From a virus, in the IMG/VR virus record IMGVR_UViG_3300042563_002132, positions 1-26,678 of that record: a stretch of 26,678 nt of DNA, one strand, 5' to 3'. Shown in pieces: positions 19,568 to 25,490 of the stretch. The translations under genes and the position numbers were made by a program. Under the pieces are notes generated by a model. It worked only from the letters and a program-made list of their open reading frames with translations. It ran no database searches and had not been told where the DNA came from. The stretch's first letter is position 1. Each line of letters begins with the position of its first letter.

Positions 19568-21040
19568 ATGGATTATAAAGAATTAAAAAGAAAAGAGACA
19601 TTATTTGAAATCATTGATGATGTTATTTGTGGTATGGATGTCTATAATTATAATGGATCTTTATGGGTAATTAATACTGATAAATCAAGATGGGCGATTG
19701 AATTTAATAAAAATAAAACATTGTGGTTTAACTTTGGTTTATTTAAAACTTTATTTAAGTCAATGTCATTGGAGGTAATGGATAATCAAGAGTATGTGAC
19801 TGAATGGTTTGAGTCAAGATATCTTAAACCTGAGGTGGTTGAAGATACCATTCAAAATGGGGTTAAGTATACCCAGGGCAAAATGGTTTGGTTACCATTC
19901 AAGGTTGAAGATACCATTCAAAATGGGGTTAAGTATACCTTTGCGCATGAATTATGTTTTTCGGTCGAAGTTGAAGATACCATTCAAAATGGGGTTAAGT
20001 ATACCGGACCCGAAGGACTTAAGAAGTCTCTTGAAGTTGAAGATACCATTCAAAATGGGGTTAAGTATACCCTATCATTGCTTTCTAGTGCGAATGTTCT
20101 AGTCAAAGATACCATTCAAAATAGGGTGAAAGAAACTGGATTACACAAAGGAGTTAGACCGTTGTCCGTTGAAGATACCATTCAAAATGGGGTTAAGTAT
20201 ACCTCAGAACTTAATGATTTACAACTAACTGAAGTTAAAGATACCATTCAAAATGGGGTGAGACACACCAGCTTTCATTCTTTTGATTTCTTCATCAGAG
20301 TTGAAGCTACCATTCAAAATGGGGTGAAAAACACCGTAAACTGTACGTCCCCTCTTGATCAATTGGTTGAAGATACCATTCAAAATGGGGTAAAGCACAC
20401 CCATAGAAAAAAATACAAAGATTTACATACGGTTGAAGACACCATTCAAAATGGGGTGAAGCACACCCAAAGGTTGGGTAATAACAGAGTGGTTGATGAC
20501 ATTATCCAAAATGGGGTGAAAAATACTGATCCACGTCGAGACTTCATTTATGCGACAGTTGAATATACTGATCAAAATGGGGTGAATCATCCCAGAAAAA
20601 AAGTTATCTCTTTGGGAGGAGAAACCGTTGAAGAAATCATAAAAGATGGGGTAAAGGAAACTGAATTACATAAAGGGGTTAGACCTTCTTCGGTTGAAGA
20701 TGTCATTCAAAATGGGGTGAAAGAGACTATTGGTACACTACGACGTACTTCTGAGTGGGGAGTTGATGACATTATTCAAAATGGGGTGAAGAACACCTAC
20801 TCAGATAAAGTTCCTAATGAATATGATTGGAGTGACGAGTTTACAAAAGAAGTTGAAGATACCATTCAAAATGGGGTAAAACATACCTTCCCATTAATTA
20901 TAGAAAAATCGGATGCAGTTAGAGATATTATTCAAGAGGGTATGAAAGTTAAGGATACTTTTAAAGGTAATTTTAAACAAGCATTTATGGTAAATGAGGT
21001 TATAAATGATGGTGTTAAAGATATCAAACCAAAAATTTAA
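19568..21040 (+). CDS. repeat-array protein: N-terminal domain plus 18 VEDTIQNGVKYT units with variable linkers
   Basis: A 490-residue protein. Residues 1-90 are a normal-looking domain (ETLFEIIDDVICGMDVYNY, then WVINTDKSRWAIEF and LWFNFGLFKTLFKSM). From residue 91 to 486 it is an array of 12-residue units, consensus V(E/D)DTIQNGV(K/R)xT, separated by variable segments, usually 10 residues. The encoding DNA is a 36-base repeat with 30-base spacers, all in frame and without stops. Units 1-4 and 6 are identical in DNA; units 17-18 are degenerate. Many units carry Asp and Lys at fixed places, so the unit may form a short amphipathic helix or turn presenting the variable peptide. No family recognised; possible roles are multivalent binding or release of many peptides. 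Confidence 0.88.
   Translation: MDYKELKRKETLFEIIDDVICGMDVYNYNGSLWVINTDKSRWAIEFNKNKTLWFNFGLFKTLFKSMSLEVMDNQEYVTEWFESRYLKPEVVEDTIQNGVKYTQGKMVWLPFKVEDTIQNGVKYTFAHELCFSVEVEDTIQNGVKYTGPEGLKKSLEVEDTIQNGVKYTLSLLSSANVLVKDTIQNRVKETGLHKGVRPLSVEDTIQNGVKYTSELNDLQLTEVKDTIQNGVRHTSFHSFDFFIRVEATIQNGVKNTVNCTSPLDQLVEDTIQNGVKHTHRKKYKDLHTVEDTIQNGVKHTQRLGNNRVVDDIIQNGVKNTDPRRDFIYATVEYTDQNGVNHPRKKVISLGGETVEEIIKDGVKETELHKGVRPSSVEDVIQNGVKETIGTLRRTSEWGVDDIIQNGVKNTYSDKVPNEYDWSDEFTKEVEDTIQNGVKHTFPLIIEKSDAVRDIIQEGMKVKDTFKGNFKQAFMVNEVINDGVKDIKPKI
19838..21025 (+). repeat. translated CRISPR-like array: 18 x 36-base repeats, 17 spacers
   Basis: Repeat starts (36 bases each): 19838, 19904, 19970, 20036, 20102, 20168, 20234, 20300, 20366, 20432, 20492, 20558, 20627, 20693, 20762, 20852, 20918, 20990. 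The repeat starts GTTGAAGATACC, has the core CATTCAAAATGGGGT and ends AAGTATACC. Spacer lengths in order: nine of 30, then 24, 30, 33, 30, 33, 54, 30, 36. Repeats 1-4 and 6 are identical; repeat 5 and those from 7 on differ increasingly. CCATT (positions 11-15) can pair with AATGG (19-23) in the repeat RNA. No cas gene or leader is present. Confidence 0.93.
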
Positions 21041-21048
21041 GTAATCCG

Positions 21049-21351
21049 ATGGAAATAGATAAACTATACCAATTATGTAAATATATTTATGATTCTTCTG
21101 TAATAAGTTATAATGGAAAGAATAATCCCGCTAAACATATTCAAAATATTAAGGAAATGGTCAGGACTTATATTAGAACTGAGGTTACCCCTTGTGAGTT
21201 GACAGATGATGAAAAATTAATTTACATTGTTGAGAATGAAGGTAAAATGTTAACTAATAATCTAAATGGTCATCGGTGTAATGATTCAGATGAATTTCAG
21301 GAAACAAGAAATAAAATAAAAATATATCGGAAAGAGTTGGGTTTATTATAA
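21049..21351 (+). CDS. hypothetical protein, 100 aa
   Basis: A 100-residue frame starting eight bases after the array gene (MEIDKLYQLCKYIYDSSVI). It is helical and polar, with TPCELTDDEKLIYIVENEG and a HRCNDSDEFQETRNKI segment. No membrane or signal segment. It is likely co-transcribed with the array gene and could work with it, but nothing in its sequence shows this. Family not recognised. The next promoter overlaps its last codons. Confidence 0.7.
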   Translation: MEIDKLYQLCKYIYDSSVISYNGKNNPAKHIQNIKEMVRTYIRTEVTPCELTDDEKLIYIVENEGKMLTNNLNGHRCNDSDEFQETRNKIKIYRKELGLL

Positions 21352-21369
21352 AAAAAAATACTATATTTG
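21337..21369 (+). promoter_or_regulatory. Bacteroidota-type promoter, leaderless
   Basis: TTG (21337-21339), 22 bases, TATATTTG (21362-21369), with ATG 21374 four bases after it. The -7 element and its spacing to the start codon are as in the other leaderless promoters; the -33 spacing is slightly long. Confidence 0.65.
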
Positions 21370-21373
21370 TAAT

Positions 21374-21667
21374 ATGAAAAAATTATTATTTATCCCATTA
21401 CTTTTAGTGGGTATTACATCTTGTAGTGATGATCCTGAAACTGTACCACAAACAATAACTGAGTCGGTACCGAACAATCAATATAAAGAATTTGAATATA
21501 GTGATATGGATGTGTACCACATTCAAGAAATAGATGGATGTGAGTATATTTTAGTTAATGGTCGGGAAAATTCAGAACCGGCATTAACACACAAAGGGAA
21601 TTGTAAATATTGTTTGGAACGAAACAAACAAAGTGTAATTGAAGTTAACAAAAAAGAAGAATATTAA
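21374..21667 (+). CDS. predicted surface lipoprotein, 97 aa
   Basis: Signal peptide MKKLLFIPLLLVGITSC with Cys17 as the lipidation site (ITSC). Residues after it, SDDPET, match the acidic lipoprotein export signal described for Bacteroidota surface lipoproteins (Ser-Asp-Asp in Flavobacterium), so it may be exposed outside the outer membrane. The C-terminal half has HIQEIDGCEYILVNGREN and HKGNCKYC, a Cys/His-rich block that recurs in phage proteins. A role in superinfection exclusion is plausible but not shown. The gene end overlaps nothing; the receiver-domain gene starts one base after its stop. Confidence 0.82.
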   Translation: MKKLLFIPLLLVGITSCSDDPETVPQTITESVPNNQYKEFEYSDMDVYHIQEIDGCEYILVNGRENSEPALTHKGNCKYCLERNKQSVIEVNKKEEY

Positions 21668-21668
21668 A

Positions 21669-22079
21669 ATGGATAAAGTAAAAGTATATTTAGATGATGT
21701 TCGCACACCAGTTGATAAAGATTGGGTGGTAGTTCGTTCTTATGATGAGTTCGTACAAAAGATCAACACAATTGGTTTAGAGAATATTGAACTGATTTCT
21801 TTGGATCACGACTTAGGTGATAGTGCAATGACCGAGTGGTTATATGGTGTAACAAAAAACTATACAATCAATTACGATAATATCACTGAAAAAACAGGAA
21901 TGGATTGTACAAAATGGTTGGTGAATCAATGGTTAGATGGTAAACCTATTGTTGAGGTTGTTGTTCATTCGGCAAACGCTGTGGGTAGTGGTAATATGAT
22001 GGGATACATCAACAACTACCGACACTTAAATAGAATGGAACAAAATTGTGTAAGAGTTAAAATTGAACATACAGTATAA
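21669..22079 (+). CDS. cyclic-phosphate-processing receiver-like domain protein
   Basis: A 136-residue protein started at ATG 21669, one base after the previous stop (the longer frame from 21639 overlaps the upstream gene). It has a receiver-like pattern: KVYLDDVRTP with D9-D10 and R12, SYDEF, LISLDHDLGDS at 43-52 and TGMDC at 76-80, then VVVHSANAVG at 97-106. This fits the cREC family (cyclic-phosphate processing receiver domain), proposed to act on RNA or nucleotide 2',3'-cyclic phosphates rather than in phosphorelay. It thus complements the RNA ligase, kinase relic and phosphoesterase. Family call fairly confident; activity inferred. Confidence 0.82.
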   Translation: MDKVKVYLDDVRTPVDKDWVVVRSYDEFVQKINTIGLENIELISLDHDLGDSAMTEWLYGVTKNYTINYDNITEKTGMDCTKWLVNQWLDGKPIVEVVVHSANAVGSGNMMGYINNYRHLNRMEQNCVRVKIEHTV

Positions 22080-22089
22080 AAATAAAATT

Positions 22090-22350
22090 ATGGAATTAGA
22101 AAAATTTGAACAAGCAAAAAAAGTTAAAGAAGATCTTGATAGATTGGAAAGACAGAAGTATAAATTAGAATCTGCACTTAAATCTTGTGGTTTGAGTGTC
22201 ACGATTGGATTTACACATTCAGGGGGATTCAACAGAAAAGGTGAGGTCAGTTTCTATAATAAGGAGATTATAAAAGAAATGGTCAACAGAGAACTTGATA
22301 GGGTGAATGAAGAAATAGAGTTAACAAAAAAAGAATTTGAAAAAGTATAA
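22090..22350 (+). CDS. coiled-coil hypothetical protein, 86 aa
   Basis: Started at ATG 22090 (MELEKFEQAKKVKEDLDRL), eleven bases after the previous stop; an upstream start at 22063 would overlap it. Two charged helices (residues 1-35 and 58-86) flank a short strand region (SVTIGFTHSGGFNRKGEV), suggesting a helical hairpin or coiled-coil dimer. No family recognised. Confidence 0.75.
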   Translation: MELEKFEQAKKVKEDLDRLERQKYKLESALKSCGLSVTIGFTHSGGFNRKGEVSFYNKEIIKEMVNRELDRVNEEIELTKKEFEKV

Positions 22351-22353
22351 GAA

Positions 22354-22713
22354 ATGGAAAATTTAATAATGATATTGTTTGTGTTTATGTTTAACCAAAC
22401 AATTAATGCCCAAAATGGTGTAGTTAGTATAAATAATATTGATGATGATTTACCTGTTGGACAATGGTTTGTGGTAAAAGATGTTGTGTTTAATAATAAC
22501 TCATTCTTTTATGATAAAACCAGTATTGTGATGGATGAATTGGAATATATGTTAACATTTAACGGGCAAACATTTTTTAGTCCAATGGGATCAGATGATG
22601 ACCTTGACCCGTATTGGATTATCAGTAAGAAAAGTGGATTCACTACAGAAATTTATCTAATTAGAGGTAAAGATGGTGATGAATATTCGTCATTAAGAAC
22701 AATAACTTATTAA
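22354..22713 (+). CDS. secreted protein, paralogue of 23717-24067
   Basis: A 119-residue protein with a cleavable signal (about MENLIMILFVFMFNQTINA with cleavage before QNG). The mature part GVVSINNIDDDLPVGQWFV, NNNSFFYDKTSIVMDELEYM and PYWIISKKSGFTTEIYLI aligns with the gene at 23717-24067. No lipobox, so it would be periplasmic or outer-membrane. Function unknown. Confidence 0.78.
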   Translation: MENLIMILFVFMFNQTINAQNGVVSINNIDDDLPVGQWFVVKDVVFNNNSFFYDKTSIVMDELEYMLTFNGQTFFSPMGSDDDLDPYWIISKKSGFTTEIYLIRGKDGDEYSSLRTITY

Positions 22714-22722
22714 AATATAAAT

Positions 22723-23256
22723 ATGGAAAAATTAAATAAATTAGAAGAACAACTTGAGAATTTTGACTATGTTAGAATTAAAATGAATCAAGAAGGATTT
22801 GATTATTGTTTTAAACATTACTCAAGTTTTGAAGATGTTAAGGATGAAAATTTTCATAAACTTCGTAAAAAATATATAAAAGTTTCGGAAGAACTTGAAG
22901 GGTATGTGTATTCAAAAATTGACTCCATTCAGAATGAGATTGATAAGTATTACGATGAAAATGATTATTTGATAGCAAGTGAGGAAGAAACTCTTTTTCC
23001 TGAAAAATTAGGGTTAATTAATTACGAGGGTGATTGTTTAGTTGCGATCAAAAGTGATAATGTTATTATTATTAAAGACCAATATGGTGTGGAATTACAA
23101 ACAATTACCGTTCCTGAATTATATGGGTTTATTGATGGATTAATAAATATTGTTGATAGTAAAGGTAAATGGTGGAACTTTCAAAGTGAGCATAAAGATG
23201 CAAAACCTTCTTATTCTATGATATATAATTTTGTAAAAACGCTTAATAAAGATTAA
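22723..23256 (+). CDS. hypothetical protein, 177 aa
   Basis: A 177-residue soluble protein. The first about 85 residues are helical and charged (MEKLNKLEEQLENFDYVRI, then KKYIKVSEELEGYVYSKID). The second half is more globular, with LGLINYEGDCLVAIKSDNV, QTITVPELYGFIDGLINIV and GKWWNFQ. The last region resembles the small-domain pattern noted for the genes at 15739 and 16476. It lies between two secreted-protein genes in one transcript. Family not recognised. Confidence 0.75.
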   Translation: MEKLNKLEEQLENFDYVRIKMNQEGFDYCFKHYSSFEDVKDENFHKLRKKYIKVSEELEGYVYSKIDSIQNEIDKYYDENDYLIASEEETLFPEKLGLINYEGDCLVAIKSDNVIIIKDQYGVELQTITVPELYGFIDGLINIVDSKGKWWNFQSEHKDAKPSYSMIYNFVKTLNKD

Positions 23257-23258
23257 AT

Positions 23259-23714
23259 ATGAAAAAGTTATTATTGTTAATTGTGATACTAATATCAAAT
23301 ATTAGTATTGCTCAATGGAAGTATGAGATAGTTAATAGACCATTCTCAACACCATACCCAATTGCATATAATCAAAACGAAGCAAACGCTTTACTTAAAT
23401 TAGAAAATTCGGATGGAACAATGGTTTTCTATCTAACTGATGAGTATTTTTGTACGGAATATCCTGAGGTGGATATTTCATTTTTAATAAATGGTAAACG
23501 AGTTGAATATACAAAAAGTTGTTTTAGATCTGAAGATGGTGAAACCATATTTATTTCGTTAGACGCAGAATCGTTGACTAATTTTGTTCCTGATTTTAAA
23601 TCTGCAACTTCAATTTCCATTAGGGTAAATGAGACAGAAAATTGTGTTACTTATATTTACACATTTAGTATGAAGGGAAGTGCGGCAGCTTATAATTTTA
23701 TGAAAACAAATTAA
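23259..23714 (+). CDS. secreted hypothetical protein, 151 aa
   Basis: Signal peptide MKKLLLLIVILISNISIAQ with likely cleavage after SIA. The mature part is beta-rich, with paired Cys residues (FCTEYP, KSCFRSEDG, ENCVTY) that could form disulfides in the periplasm. Not similar to the flanking secreted proteins by eye. Starts two bases after the preceding stop and ends two bases before the next gene. Confidence 0.78.
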   Translation: MKKLLLLIVILISNISIAQWKYEIVNRPFSTPYPIAYNQNEANALLKLENSDGTMVFYLTDEYFCTEYPEVDISFLINGKRVEYTKSCFRSEDGETIFISLDAESLTNFVPDFKSATSISIRVNETENCVTYIYTFSMKGSAAAYNFMKTN

Positions 23715-23716
23715 AT

Positions 23717-24067
23717 ATGAAAAAGTTATTTTTAATAGTAATATCGGTTCTACTTACTTTACAATCGTTCTCCCAAGTTGGAGTCATCACAATTGAGAAA
23801 GACGCTACAGAAGTACCTATGGGTCACTGGTATGTATCCAAAGACAAAGATTTGAACAACCATGCTTTTTACTATGACGAACAAAAGTTGGTTGAGTCTT
23901 TATTACAAAATATTCTTTTAGGTGAAGGTCAGGATATTGATTTTCCTGAAGGTAAAGATAAAGATGGTGATCTATATTGGGAAATAGTGTGGGAAAGTGG
24001 ATTTGTGTCCACAATATATCTTACAACCACAGATGGGTTTAGTTTACTAACCTGTTTCACTGAATAA
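23717..24067 (+). CDS. secreted protein, paralogue of 22354-22713
   Basis: Signal peptide MKKLFLIVISVLLTLQSFSQ, then a mature part GVITIEKDATEVPMGHWYV, NNHAFYYDEQKLVESLLQN and GDLYWEIVWESGFVSTIYL that aligns with the gene at 22354. The two share the order G-V-(I/V)-x-I, P-(M/V)-G-x-W, NN-x-x-F-(Y/F)-YD and S-G-F. A small weak hairpin (TTGTG with CACAA near 24073-24088) follows its stop. Confidence 0.78.
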   Translation: MKKLFLIVISVLLTLQSFSQVGVITIEKDATEVPMGHWYVSKDKDLNNHAFYYDEQKLVESLLQNILLGEGQDIDFPEGKDKDGDLYWEIVWESGFVSTIYLTTTDGFSLLTCFTE

Positions 24068-24104
24068 TATAGTTGTGCTATAACACAAGAAGTAAATCAA
24101 TAAT

Positions 24105-24359
24105 ATGAGTAGTCAATATAGAAAAATAAAATACGAAACTGAAGGATCATACGGTACTACTGAAGATAAATATTTGTATATTTGGTCTCACGATACCGTA
24201 GATATTACTCACATATTTGATAATGATGGTGAAGAGTTATTTTCATTTTCAGAGACTGGATTTGATATGGGGGATGCTTTGGCGGTTGTGTTTACTAATT
24301 GGAAAGACGATAGGATGGAACAACTAACTCCCGAAGATAGAAAATTAATACGAAAATAA
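24105..24359 (+). CDS. hypothetical protein, 84 aa
   Basis: An 84-residue acidic protein (MSSQYRKIKYETEGSYGTT, then LYIWSHDTVDITHIF and MGDALAVVFTNWKDDRMEQL). Soluble, mixed alpha/beta, no motif recognised. It follows a 37-base gap after the secreted protein gene. Confidence 0.7.
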   Translation: MSSQYRKIKYETEGSYGTTEDKYLYIWSHDTVDITHIFDNDGEELFSFSETGFDMGDALAVVFTNWKDDRMEQLTPEDRKLIRK

Positions 24360-24375
24360 AAAAACTGAAATAATA

Positions 24376-24444
24376 ATGAACACAAGAACACTAATTCATT
24401 TCAAAATAACAGATAGTGAATATAAATTACAATACTTTGATTAA
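24376..24444 (+). CDS. possible small protein, 22 aa
   Basis: A 22-codon frame from ATG 24376 (MNTRTLIHFKITDSEYKLQ, then YFD) between two real genes, filling the gap with the usual spacing. Short frames like this can occur by chance, so support is limited to position. Confidence 0.3.
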   Translation: MNTRTLIHFKITDSEYKLQYFD

Positions 24445-24447
24445 ATT

Positions 24448-24738
24448 ATGATGTTTTACTCACCAACAAGACCAGAGCGACCAAACTCATCTAAAAAGAA
24501 AAATAATATGGTAGCACACTACCCACAACCCGGAGAAAAATGGCAACACTATAAAGGTGGTCAATACGAAATCGTTTGTATGTGTAATCACACAGAAACA
24601 AATGAAGTACTTGTAGTATATCGTTCACTTTCATTTGGGGGGTTCCACGCTCGTCCGTATACTGAATGGTATGACGAAGTTGAATGGGAAGGAATTAGAG
24701 AATATAGCATTCCTATTTTTCGTTTTAAAAGAATATAA
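24448..24738 (+). CDS. DUF1653 family protein
   Basis: A 96-residue protein whose residues 30-94 show the DUF1653 pattern: EKWQHYKGGQYEIVCMCNH, TETNEVLVVYRSL, ARPYTEWYD and a final FRFKRI. The N-terminal about 20 residues are Pro/Lys-rich (MMFYSPTRPERPNSSKKK). ATG 24508-24510 (MVAHYPQPGEKW) would remove this extension, and either start is possible. DUF1653 is a small SH3-like family frequent in phages and bacteria, function unknown. Family call is confident. Confidence 0.85.
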   Translation: MMFYSPTRPERPNSSKKKNNMVAHYPQPGEKWQHYKGGQYEIVCMCNHTETNEVLVVYRSLSFGGFHARPYTEWYDEVEWEGIREYSIPIFRFKRI

Positions 24739-24741
24739 ATT

Positions 24742-24825
24742 ATGAAATTTAAAAAAGTAGTATTTTTTATAGCACTGTTATTTAACAGGTTAAAGAGAAA
24801 AAGAAAATCAATATGGGATCTGTAA
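24742..24825 (+). CDS. small basic membrane-associated protein, 27 aa
   Basis: A 27-residue frame from ATG 24742 with a short hydrophobic stretch (VVFFIALLF) in a strongly basic context (MKFKKVVFFIALLFNRLKR, then KRKSIWDL). It overlaps the next gene by 13 bases. Real but low-information; could be a membrane-anchored basic peptide. Confidence 0.4.
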   Translation: MKFKKVVFFIALLFNRLKRKRKSIWDL

Positions 24826-25085
24826 ACAAATGGGCAAATTATGGAAAGTGGAGACACGGTAAAAAACGTAATGAACTGTTAAATATAGTTACTAAACCTG
24901 AAGATGTTCCTGACGAAATTATGAATCCAATAATGGAGGATGTAGCTAGACAAGTTGAAAATTGGGAAAATGCAAAGAAAGCAGATATGCTTAAACCGCC
25001 ACCACCACCACCAAAAGATAGAATATTTAAGGAATCGTCGTGGTTGGAAACAATTACATTTGGATTATATAAAAGTAAAAAATAG
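24813..25085 (+). CDS. basic protein with polyproline segment, 90 aa
   Basis: A 90-residue protein beginning MGSVNKWANYGKWRHGKKR, with an acidic helix (EDVPDEIMNPIMEDVARQ), then six prolines (KPPPPPPKDR) and a C-terminal amphipathic end (WLETITFGLYKSKK). The polyproline tract may be a linker or docking site. ATG 24813 lies within the preceding small frame. Confidence 0.68.
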   Translation: MGSVNKWANYGKWRHGKKRNELLNIVTKPEDVPDEIMNPIMEDVARQVENWENAKKADMLKPPPPPPKDRIFKESSWLETITFGLYKSKK

Positions 25086-25091
25086 AAAATT

Positions 25092-25490
25092 ATGAGTAAA
25101 GAAAGATACAACCAGATTATTGAAGAGGTGTATGAGAATTATAAAACGGTTCACAAACACGCCATTAGAACCGAAGGCAATAGAAATAAACTTGCAATGG
25201 AATCTTTGGAAAAACAACTAATATACACACAAGAAGAATTCATAGACAAATGTAAAGCTGATAATAATTTCTCTGAAAGATGGGGACTAATCATCGAAGA
25301 ACGAGAGTTGAGTTTGGATGAAAGACATGAATTATTAAATAAAGCAACAGACCGTAATCATAAAAGAGAGAACTGCTTTAGTGATGAAGAATTTGAAAGA
25401 GAAACATTACAAGATTGTAAAGCATTTAACATCCCAACCAAACTAATCACGACAACATACAACGATAAAAAAATAGAAAATTATGAGTAA
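25092..25490 (+). CDS. RELSLEER/IPTKLIT family protein, paralogue 1
   Basis: A 132-residue protein, first of three paralogues. It shares the start MSKERYNQIIEEVY with the next gene, a middle QEEFIDKCKADNNFSERWG block, RELSLDERHELL, and the C-terminal NIPTKLITTTYNDKKIENYE. The stop of this gene lies within the start region of the next (ATGAGTAA). Highly charged and helical, then a terminal strand pair. Function unknown. Confidence 0.8.
   Translation: MSKERYNQIIEEVYENYKTVHKHAIRTEGNRNKLAMESLEKQLIYTQEEFIDKCKADNNFSERWGLIIEERELSLDERHELLNKATDRNHKRENCFSDEEFERETLQDCKAFNIPTKLITTTYNDKKIENYE
25428..25490 (+). repeat. 63-base 3'-end repeat, copy 1
   Basis: DNA encoding NIPTKLITTTYNDKKIENYE and the stop. 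It differs from copies at 25795-25857 and 26491-26553 at only a few bases, while the middles of the three genes differ much more. Confidence 0.8.

Noticed and set aside
19809-20102. Second-frame open reading frame through the first four repeats (LKIPFKMGLSIP units)
   Set aside because: It arises because identical repeats are open in more than one frame; it ends at repeat 5, where the sequence diverges, and has no start context.
19838-21025. Ordinary CRISPR array
   Set aside because: The array lies inside a long open frame with an N-terminal domain, all spacer lengths are multiples of three, repeats 7-18 are degenerate, and no cas gene or non-coding leader is present. An RNA-level role is kept only as an alternative.
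19838-21025. Diversity-generating retroelement
   Set aside because: No reverse transcriptase, no template repeat, and variability is whole-segment replacement rather than adenine-directed substitution.
24073-24088. Terminator after the gene at 23717
   Set aside because: Only a 5-bp AT-rich stem with no T tract, so not supported as a terminator.
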